Shown here piece by piece: positions 1 to 4,330 of a stretch of 5,620 nucleotides of DNA. Origin of the DNA: JAUSIF01 sp964620215 (GTDB lineage Bacteria; Pseudomonadota; Alphaproteobacteria; Rhizobiales; Xanthobacteraceae). The stretch's first letter is position 1. The number at the start of each line of letters is the position of its first letter. Position numbers and translations under genes: made by a program. The notes beneath the pieces were generated by a model. The model saw nothing but the letters and a program-made list of their open reading frames with translations. It did no database searches and was not told the origin of the DNA. Location: assembly GCA_964620215.1 (NCBI GenBank), contig CAZUJE010000159.1, positions 1 through 5,620 of the forward strand, written 5' to 3'.

Positions 1-207
1 GCCGTGCTGCGCGACCAGTTTCAGTTCATGCAGCGCGCGGGTTTCGACGCTTTCGAGGTGAAGAAAGATTCCGACGCCCTCGCCTTCACCGAAGCCACGC
101 ATCGCTTCAGCGTGTTCTACCAGCCGACCGGCGACGGATGGCCCACCATTCTCAGGGAGCGGCTTGCACGCTTTCACAAGGATTCCGCGCGCGAGGCCGC
201 GCAGTGA
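1..207 (+). CDS. DUF934 family protein, C-terminal part (sulfur-assimilation associated), cut by left edge
   Basis: The open frame runs in from the left edge and ends at TGA 205-207, leaving about 68 C-terminal residues. The visible part begins AVLRDQFQFMQRAGFDAFEV and continues with a FSVFYQP motif. This matches my memory of the end of DUF934 proteins, where a 'LRDQ...F..R.GFDAFEV' block precedes a 'RFSVFYQP' block. The GTG at 4-6 is internal, not a start, because the conserved block begins there without a break. The biochemical function of DUF934 is not established; it is often annotated as a putative oxidoreductase because its gene lies between sulfite/nitrite reductase (cysI-type) and cysH in alpha- and betaproteobacteria. 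The 4-base GTGA overlap with cysH fits translational coupling in one operon. The family call is fairly secure; the exact role is unknown. Confidence 0.85.
   Translation, partial: AVLRDQFQFMQRAGFDAFEVKKDSDALAFTEATHRFSVFYQPTGDGWPTILRERLARFHKDSAREAAQ
193..196 (+). promoter_or_regulatory. Shine-Dalgarno site GAGG deciding the GTG start of cysH
   Basis: GAGG lies 7 bases before GTG 204-206, within the last codons of the DUF934 gene. It supports the GTG that overlaps the upstream TGA (GTGA) over the longer in-frame ATG at 138, which would overlap the upstream gene by 70 bases and add 22 residues of no recognisable family sequence. Confidence 0.55.
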
Positions 208-959
208 CGCTCTCCGATACATTGCTCGACATGATCACGGCGCTCGACCGCCGCTTGCAGACGGCGAGCCCGCAGGAAATCGTGGCGGAGGCGATCCGCT
301 CGTTTCCGAAGAAGCGCCTTGCCTATGCGTCCTCGTTCGGCGCGGAGTCGGGCGCGATGCTCGCACTCATCGCAAATGTGGACCGCAGCGTGCCGATTTT
401 GTTTCTCGACACGGGATGGCTGTTCGATGAGACGCTGAAATACCGCGATCAACTGGTGGCAAAGCTTGGGCTGACGGATGTGCGCACGATCAAGCCCGAT
501 CCGCGCCATCTGGCGGAGGCCGATCCCAGCCGCGATCTGTTTCAGAAAAATCCGGACGCCTGCTGCAATCTGCGGAAAGTAGAGCCGCTCGCGAATGCGC
601 TGGAAGGCTTCACCGCCTGGATTAACGGACGTAAGCGCTACCACGGCGGCGAGCGGAGCGATCTGCCGGTGGTGGAACTGGACGGCAAGCGGCTGAAATT
701 CAATCCGTTCGCCTATGCGAAACGGGAAGACATCCGCGCGATCTTCGAACAGGCCGGACTGCCGAGGCATCCGCTCGCGGCGGCGGGGTTCACCTCGATC
801 GGCTGCATGCCCTGCACGGCGCTGGCAGCATCGAGCGCGGAAGTTCGCGCCGGCCGCTGGCAGGGGCTTGAGAAAACCGAGTGCGGCATCCACTCGCCGC
901 GCCGGGACAGCGTGCCGGTCGAAGCGCCCGCGAATTTCGCGGGCGCCGGTTGCGGATAA
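204..959 (+). CDS. cysH: Assimilatory adenylyl-sulfate (APS/PAPS) reductase CysH, 4Fe-4S type
   Basis: CysH reduces adenylyl sulfate (or PAPS) to sulfite with thioredoxin in the cytoplasm, as part of assimilatory sulfate reduction. From GTG 204 the protein has 251 residues, a normal family length. Visible motifs, in order: a PP-loop-like nucleotide site SSFGAESG (residues 43-50); FLDTGWLFDETL (68-77), typical of the fold; a Cys-Cys pair at 120-121 (CCNLRK); the substrate-region motif INGRKRYHGG (140-149); CMPC at 201-204; and ECGIH at 226-230, carrying the catalytic Cys227. The CC...CxxC set is known in the family to bind a 4Fe-4S cluster and marks the APS-using type rather than the cluster-free E. 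coli PAPS reductase. ATG 231 (residue 10) is a possible alternative start. The last codons form a strong hairpin (924-946), and the stop abuts the convergent slipin gene. True substrate preference (APS or PAPS) is inferred from the cysteines only. Confidence 0.95.
   Translation: MTLSDTLLDMITALDRRLQTASPQEIVAEAIRSFPKKRLAYASSFGAESGAMLALIANVDRSVPILFLDTGWLFDETLKYRDQLVAKLGLTDVRTIKPDPRHLAEADPSRDLFQKNPDACCNLRKVEPLANALEGFTAWINGRKRYHGGERSDLPVVELDGKRLKFNPFAYAKREDIRAIFEQAGLPRHPLAAAGFTSIGCMPCTALAASSAEVRAGRWQGLEKTECGIHSPRRDSVPVEAPANFAGAGCG
924..946. terminator. GC-rich perfect hairpin in the 3' end of cysH, possible bidirectional terminator
   Basis: Bases 924-932 (GCGCCCGCG) pair perfectly with 938-946 (CGCGGGCGC) around an AATTT centre; counting the inner A-T pairs, the inverted repeat is 11 bp per arm. 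It lies inside the final cysH codons (encoding APANFAGA), 13 bases before the stop. No T-run follows on either strand, so it is not a textbook intrinsic terminator. Because cysH and the slipin gene converge with no spacer, it is the best candidate for an end-of-transcript or 3'-protecting structure. Function is inferred. Confidence 0.4.
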
Positions 960-1715
960 CTATTTCCCCGTCAGCTTGTTGAAAATGTCCATCGGGATCG
1001 GAAAGACGATGGTGCGCGAGCGCTCGCCCGCGATGTTTTGCAGCGCCGTGAGATAGCGAAGCTGCATGCCTTGCGGATTGGCGGAGAGCACCTGACCGGC
1101 CTCCGTGAGTTTTTGCGAGGCCTGCAACTCGCCGTCCGCGTCGATCACTTTCGCGCGGCGGAGACGCTCGGCCTCGGCCTGTTTCGCGATGGCGCGGATC
1201 ATGGTCTCGTTGAGGTCGATCTGCTTCAACTCGACATTGGCGACCTTGATGCCCCAGGCGTCGGTCTGATGGTCGAGGATGCGCTGGATTTCCGCGTTCA
1301 GCTTGTCGCGTTCGGCGAGCATCTGATCGAGATCGTGCTGGCCGAGCACCGAGCGAAGCGTTGTTTGCGCGAGCTGGCTCGTCGCCATTTCGTAATACTC
1401 GACCTGGATGACCGCCTTTTGCGGGTCGATGACGCGGAAATAGACGACGGCGCTCACCCGCACCGAGACGTTGTCCTTCGAGATCACATCCTGCGGCGGC
1501 ACTTCCAGCACGCGCGTACGCAGATCGACGCGCACCGCCTGTTGCAGAACCGGAATGACGAGGATGAGGCCCGGGCCTTTCACCTTCCAGAGACGGCCCA
1601 GCATGAAGATCACCGCGCGCTCATATTCGCGCAGCACCTTCACCGAATAGCCGAGCAGGAAGATGATGAGGACGATTGGAATCAGCAGGCCGGAAAAATC
1701 GAGCAGGCTGTACAT
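960..1715 (-). CDS. Slipin / stomatin-like SPFH (Band 7) membrane protein
   Basis: This 251-residue protein starts at ATG 1713-1715 and ends at TAG 960-962. It has one N-terminal hydrophobic segment (about residues 8-27), then an SPFH/Band 7 domain (about 28-190) with typical stomatin blocks: EYERAVIFMLGR (30-41), GPGLILVIP (47-55), VDLRTRVLEVPPQ (63-75), and a charged helix AEAERLRRAKVIDADGE (180-196) likely to form coiled coil. The C-terminal end is hydrophobic (TIVFPIPMDIF, 235-245). Slipins are oligomeric membrane scaffolds at the cytoplasmic membrane. In the archaeon Pyrococcus horikoshii the NfeD-type protease PH1510 cleaves the hydrophobic C-terminal region of its slipin partner PH1511. 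Here an nfeD gene ends 12 bases upstream, giving the same pairing. It is less likely to be HflK/HflC or QmcA, because of the immediate nfeD neighbour and the slipin-type motifs. Confidence 0.93.
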   Translation of the reverse strand: MYSLLDFSGLLIPIVLIIFLLGYSVKVLREYERAVIFMLGRLWKVKGPGLILVIPVLQQAVRVDLRTRVLEVPPQDVISKDNVSVRVSAVVYFRVIDPQKAVIQVEYYEMATSQLAQTTLRSVLGQHDLDQMLAERDKLNAEIQRILDHQTDAWGIKVANVELKQIDLNETMIRAIAKQAEAERLRRAKVIDADGELQASQKLTEAGQVLSANPQGMQLRYLTALQNIAGERSRTIVFPIPMDIFNKLTGK

Positions 1716-1719
1716 TTTG

Positions 1720-1727
1720 CTTCCTCT
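1720..1727 (-). promoter_or_regulatory. Ribosome binding site of the slipin gene
   Basis: On the minus strand AGAGGAAG lies 4 bases before the ATG at 1715, filling most of the 12-base gap after the nfeD stop. It fixes the slipin start and supports co-translation with nfeD. Confidence 0.75.
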
Positions 1728-3062
1728 CTATTCCACGATCAGCACGAGACCGTCGCGGCCGGTGATTTTGACCGTATCGTTTGGCTGTAGCACTTTCGTG
1801 GCGCGGGCGGCCCAGATTTCTCCATGCGCGCGGACACGGCCGGTGGTCGCCTGCCAGTCGATCACTTCAGCGCTGGTACCGATCATCTGCTCGGCACCGG
1901 CGGCGGCGGGACGCCGGCGCGACTGAATGGCGGCGCTGACGACGCCAAAAATCAGCGCGGCTGTGGCGAGTGTTGCGCCCGCGACGACGGGAATGGAAAG
2001 CGCCACGTCGATGTCGAACCCCGGTCCTTCAAACAGGAAAATCGCGCCGGTGACGAAGGCGATGAGGCCGCCGATGCCGAGAATTCCGATGCCGGGCGTG
2101 AAGGCTTCGCCGAGCATCAGCGCGATGCCAAGCAGCAGCAGCGCCAGCGCGCCGTAATGCACGGGCAGGGCGGACAGGGCGATCAGCGCGAGGATGATCG
2201 AGACGCCGCCAATGACGCCCGGCACGAACGTGCCCGGATGCCAGAACTCGAACATGATGCCGTAGATGCCGATCATGAACAGGATGAAGGCGACGTTCGG
2301 ATCGGAGATCACCGAGAGCAGTTGCGTGCGCCAGTCGGGCTGGATGACCGTGCTGGCCGCGCCGCGCGTTGAAACGGTTGCATCGGCGTTTTTCAGCTTC
2401 ACCTTTTTCCCGTCGGCCTGCGCGAGCAGATCGGGGAGGCCGGATGCGATGATGTCGACGACATTCTCGCGCTTGGCCTCCTCGGCGGTGAAGGTGGCGG
2501 CGTCGCGCACGGCTTTCTCCGCGAAGTCAGCGTTGCGTCCGCGCAACTGCGCGAGGCTTTTCAGCAGCGCCACCATGTCGTTGATGGATTTTCTTTCAGC
2601 CGCGGAAGAAGTGGAATCTTTGTCTTTCTTCGGCTCGCCCATGCCCGGCAAGGTCATTGAGATCGGCGTCGCCGCGCCAAGATTGGTGCCGGGAGACATG
2701 GCGGCGACGTGGGCGGCATAAACCATATAGGTGCCGGCCGATGCCGCCCGGGCACCACTCGGCGTCACATACATGATGACCGGCACCGGCGAAGCGATAA
2801 TGTCCTGCACGATGGCGCGCGTGGCGGAGACAAGTCCGCCCGGTGTGTCGAGCTGGATCACAAGGGCGTTCGCTTTTTCGCGCTCGGCCTGTTCGAGCGC
2901 GCGTTTGATCTGCCGCTCGGTGGCGACGCCGATGGCGCCCTTGATCTCGGTGACGAATACCTTGTTCGCGGATTGCGCGTCCACGGAATGGAAATTTGCA
3001 CAGGCAAACAGGCCTGCCAGCACGAGCGCAGTCAAAAGCGCGAAGGCTCTCATCCGCCGCAT
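1728..3062 (-). CDS. NfeD family membrane-bound serine protease (ClpP-class, long form)
   Basis: The 444-residue protein has, in order: an N-terminal signal sequence (about 1-29); a ClpP/SppA-like protease domain (about 35-215); several membrane segments (about 256-275, 283-300, 303-320, 325-345, 356-378); and a C-terminal NfeD OB-fold-like domain (about 390-444). The protease domain shows LDTPGGLVSATR (71-82), SGARAASAGTYM (102-113) with likely nucleophile Ser108, NLGAATPI (127-134), and ERKSINDMV (156-164) with likely catalytic Lys158. This Ser-Lys dyad is known from archaeal PH1510. The domain is predicted to face the periplasm. Cleavage after VDA (27-29) looks possible; Cys21 in LFAC is an imperfect lipobox, so a lipoprotein is an alternative. 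The start is uncertain: ATG 3062 and ATG 3053 (residue 4) are both poorly served by Shine-Dalgarno sequence. It sits 50 bases after the TPR gene and 12 before the slipin gene, its likely substrate or partner. Confidence 0.93.
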   Translation of the reverse strand: MRRMRAFALLTALVLAGLFACANFHSVDAQSANKVFVTEIKGAIGVATERQIKRALEQAEREKANALVIQLDTPGGLVSATRAIVQDIIASPVPVIMYVTPSGARAASAGTYMVYAAHVAAMSPGTNLGAATPISMTLPGMGEPKKDKDSTSSAAERKSINDMVALLKSLAQLRGRNADFAEKAVRDAATFTAEEAKRENVVDIIASGLPDLLAQADGKKVKLKNADATVSTRGAASTVIQPDWRTQLLSVISDPNVAFILFMIGIYGIMFEFWHPGTFVPGVIGGVSIILALIALSALPVHYGALALLLLGIALMLGEAFTPGIGILGIGGLIAFVTGAIFLFEGPGFDIDVALSIPVVAGATLATAALIFGVVSAAIQSRRRPAAAGAEQMIGTSAEVIDWQATTGRVRAHGEIWAARATKVLQPNDTVKITGRDGLVLIVE

Positions 3063-3112
3063 ACCGCCAGAGATAGGGATGCCCCCTGGAAAGCGCCAGT
3101 CCGGCCGAAAGC

Positions 3113-3736
3113 CTATTTCGCCACCACGCCGTAAAACTCGAAACGTTCGCCAATTCCGAGTTCAATGGCCTTGGCGGACGCAATATCGGCGAGACCGCCC
3201 ACGGCATCTCCCTTGCGCAGCTTCGCCACGCCGCGGCTGAACATTGCGTTGGTGAATCCTGGCGCGAGATTCAGCGCCGCGTTGAAATCCACGATCGCCT
3301 CGTCCAGCCGGCCGAGTTTGAGATAGACGAAGCCGCGGCTGTCCAGCGCATCGGGGCTGGTGGGATTGAATTTCAGCGCCTCGTTGCAATCCGCGAGCGC
3401 TTCCTGAAACTTGTCTTCCAGTGCGAGCACGGAGCATCGCGCATCGAAACGCGCCGCGGTCGGCTCCAGCGCGATAGCCGCGGTGTAATCGGCGATGGCG
3501 AGATCGGCTCTGTCGAGCTTCTCATGGGCAAACCCGCGATAGGTAAGCAGCGCCGAGAGCACTGAGCCCTGATATTTGCCGGATTGAATCTCGGAGGTGC
3601 ACGCCTGCGCGATCTGTTCTTCGGTGTAGGCGGCGCCAAGCCAGGTACAAGCCGGGTTCATTTGCGCGTGCGCGACAGAAGCCAGCGATGAAAAAGTTCC
3701 AGTCACAAAAACGGCAGCAAACAGAAATTTTTTCAT
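3113..3736 (-). CDS. Secreted tetratricopeptide-repeat (TPR) protein
   Basis: From ATG 3736 the product has 207 residues. It begins MKKFLFAAVFVTGTF, a clear Sec signal peptide, with probable cleavage after AHA (22-24), so it should be periplasmic. About three to four TPR units follow (about 60-93, 94-127, 128-161, 162-195), recognisable from repeated patterns such as YRGFAHEKLDRADLAIADYTAAIALEP and SRGFVYLKLGRLDEAIVDFNAAL. TPRs usually bind partner proteins; no enzymatic motif is seen. Four cysteines occur as two pairs with equal 16-residue spacing (30/46 and 101/117), which could form disulfides in the periplasm. The frame stays open upstream to ATG 3829, but a strong Shine-Dalgarno (3741-3747) and the signal peptide favour 3736. 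The gene comes first in a likely operon with nfeD and slipin. Specific function unknown. Confidence 0.88.
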   Translation of the reverse strand: MKKFLFAAVFVTGTFSSLASVAHAQMNPACTWLGAAYTEEQIAQACTSEIQSGKYQGSVLSALLTYRGFAHEKLDRADLAIADYTAAIALEPTAARFDARCSVLALEDKFQEALADCNEALKFNPTSPDALDSRGFVYLKLGRLDEAIVDFNAALNLAPGFTNAMFSRGVAKLRKGDAVGGLADIASAKAIELGIGERFEFYGVVAK

Positions 3737-3740
3737 GTTT

Positions 3741-3747
3741 CCCTCCC
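3741..3747 (-). promoter_or_regulatory. Strong ribosome binding site of the TPR gene
   Basis: GGGAGGG on the minus strand lies 4 bases before the ATG at 3736. It selects this start, immediately ahead of a signal peptide, over the in-frame ATG at 3829, which would add 31 residues (hydrophilic, unlike a signal peptide) reaching into the promoter region. Confidence 0.8.
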
Positions 3748-3765
3748 GATGCGCCCAGGGAAGAA

Positions 3766-3797
3766 GAGTATGGGTGCTGCCGGATTTGTCCATACTC
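3766..3797. repeat. 8-bp inverted repeat GAGTATGG-N16-CCATACTC upstream of the TPR gene
   Basis: Bases 3766-3773 (GAGTATGG) are exactly complementary to 3790-3797 (CCATACTC) across a 16-base spacer. The element lies 30-61 bases upstream of the TPR start, so it would fall in the 5' leader or near the promoter. A third copy of the heptamer GAGTATG is at 3905-3911, before the response regulator. Operator half-sites or a leader hairpin are both possible; the role is inferred. Confidence 0.4.
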
Positions 3798-3820
3798 GCG
3801 CCCGCCGGACCAACGAGGCG

Positions 3821-3858
3821 TAAATTCATTCTTATTTTAGGATAATCCGCTCAAATTT
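3821..3858 (-). promoter_or_regulatory. AT-rich segment, probable promoter region of the TPR-nfeD-slipin unit
   Basis: This is the only clearly AT-rich stretch between the divergent genes, in a window otherwise about 60% GC by eye. On the minus strand it contains TTGAGC (3849-3854) as a -35-like element and TAAAAT (3834-3839) as a -10-like element, but these are only 9 bases apart, so no single consensus sigma-70 promoter can be defined. The location, about 85-120 bases upstream of the TPR start, fits a promoter; the exact boxes do not. Confidence 0.3.
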
Positions 3859-3859
3859 C

Positions 3860-3900
3860 CGCGAATCCTGAACGTTCTGGCTGCCGGAACGTTATTCGCG
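3860..3900. repeat. 41-base interrupted palindrome in the divergent intergenic region
   Basis: The outer arms CGCGAAT (3860-3866) and ATTCGCG (3894-3900) are exact complements. Inside, AACGTTCTGG (3871-3880) pairs with CCGGAACGTT (3884-3893) apart from one T-G wobble, leaving a CTG loop; four bases (3867-3870) bulge on the left arm. The first inner arm is itself in a 14-base near-palindrome (3867-3880, one mismatched pair) centred on GAACGTTC, and GAACGTT recurs 17 bases later (3887-3893). The arrangement could be a dimer-binding operator with two sites, or a cruciform/RNA stem. It lies between two divergent genes. Sequence observation is firm; function unknown. Confidence 0.6.
3869..3893 (+). 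promoter_or_regulatory. Possible EcfG-type (general stress response) promoter for the response regulator
   Basis: TGAAC (3869-3873), a 16-base spacer and CGTT (3890-3893) match the alphaproteobacterial EcfG promoter consensus GGAAC-N16/17-CGTT with one mismatch, at the first G. Transcription would begin near 3900, giving a leader of about 44 bases before ATG 3944. The match overlaps the 41-base palindrome, whose repeated GAACGTT could by itself produce this spacing, so it may be coincidental. Confidence 0.3.
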
Positions 3901-3916
3901 CATGGAGTATGAAAGG

Positions 3917-3938
3917 AATCCCGGCGCTGGCCGGGGTT
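3917..3938 (+). promoter_or_regulatory. Leader hairpin directly before the response-regulator start codon
   Basis: Bases 3917-3925 pair with 3930-3938 (nine pairs, one of them a T-G wobble, core CCCGGC/GCCGGG) around a GCTG loop. The hairpin is immediately preceded by GAAAGG (3911-3916), a Shine-Dalgarno-like sequence, and followed after 5 bases by ATG 3944. Folded, it would bring GAAAGG to 5 bases from the start; alternatively it would mask the GGGG at 3933-3936. Either way it probably affects translation. Not tested. Confidence 0.45.
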
Positions 3939-3943
3939 AAACC

Positions 3944-4330
3944 ATGATGAGGGACTCAACCAAACGAGCAAGCGTTCTGGTCGTTGAGGACGAATGGCTG
4001 GTCAGCGACATGATTTCGAATGTGCTCGAACACGAGGGCTACGAGGTGCATGTCGCCTCGAATGGGCGTGAGGCGCTTGAATATCTGAAATCCGAAAATC
4101 CGCCGGATGTGCTGTTCACCGACATCAATCTCGACGGCAAGATGAGCGGCAGCGAGCTGGCGTTGTGCGCGCGAGTGCTTCGGCCGAAAATTCCGGTGGT
4201 GTATGCGTCCGGGCGGCCGTCGAAATTCGACCGCAACACTCAGGTGCCGGGTTCGACCTTTCTGCCGAAACCCTACAGTCCGAGCGAAGTCTGCAAGCTG
4301 GTTGCGCAGGCGGTAAGCAAGGCTGCGTAA
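3944..4330 (+). CDS. Single-domain (CheY-like) response regulator receiver
   Basis: The 128-residue protein is a complete receiver domain with no output domain. Family landmarks are present: acidic pocket Glu15-Asp16 in VLVVEDE (11-17), phosphoacceptor Asp60 in DVLFTDINLDG (55-65), the conserved Ser/Thr as Ser89 in VVYASG (85-90), and Lys109 in FLPKPY (106-111). Residue content predicts a cytoplasmic phosphorylatable switch acting through protein contacts or as a phosphorelay intermediate. The FLPKPY end resembles receivers linked to HWE/HisKA2-type kinases in Hyphomicrobiales, but no kinase gene is in the window, so the partner is unknown. It lacks the ATG-rich signature of the FAT GUY group. 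The start could be either codon of ATGATG (3944 or 3947); no well-placed linear Shine-Dalgarno is seen, only the hairpin arrangement just upstream. The stop abuts the stop of accC. Confidence 0.93.
   Translation: MMRDSTKRASVLVVEDEWLVSDMISNVLEHEGYEVHVASNGREALEYLKSENPPDVLFTDINLDGKMSGSELALCARVLRPKIPVVYASGRPSKFDRNTQVPGSTFLPKPYSPSEVCKLVAQAVSKAA

Noticed and set aside
174..893. Long minus-strand open frame opposite cysH (239 codons)
   Set aside because: It is Arg-rich with no recognisable domain and mirrors a clear cysH; typical antisense open frame in GC-rich DNA.
1038..1790. Plus-strand open frame of 250 codons opposite the slipin gene
   Set aside because: His/Asp/Arg-rich composition typical of a frame antisense to a GC-rich gene; the minus strand encodes a complete slipin with a ribosome site.
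1824..2372. Plus-strand open frame opposite nfeD
   Set aside because: Low-complexity Asp/Glu/Arg/Gln composition without motifs; shadow of the nfeD membrane and NfeD domains.
2596..3207. Minus-strand open frame spanning the TPR-nfeD gap in a different frame
   Set aside because: It overlaps both real genes out of frame, is Arg/Pro-rich, and shows no domain; nfeD itself is intact, so there is no frameshift to explain.
3737..3829. N-terminal extension of the TPR protein to ATG 3829
   Set aside because: Would bury the signal peptide 31 residues inside the protein and ignores the strong Shine-Dalgarno just before ATG 3736.
3860..3900. The 41-base palindrome as an intrinsic terminator
   Set aside because: It lies upstream of both divergent genes, so no gene ends into it, and there is no U-run.
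3886..3910. GGAAC at 3886-3890 as the -35 box of an EcfG promoter
   Set aside because: A perfect -35 match, but no CGTT-like sequence occurs 16-17 bases downstream.
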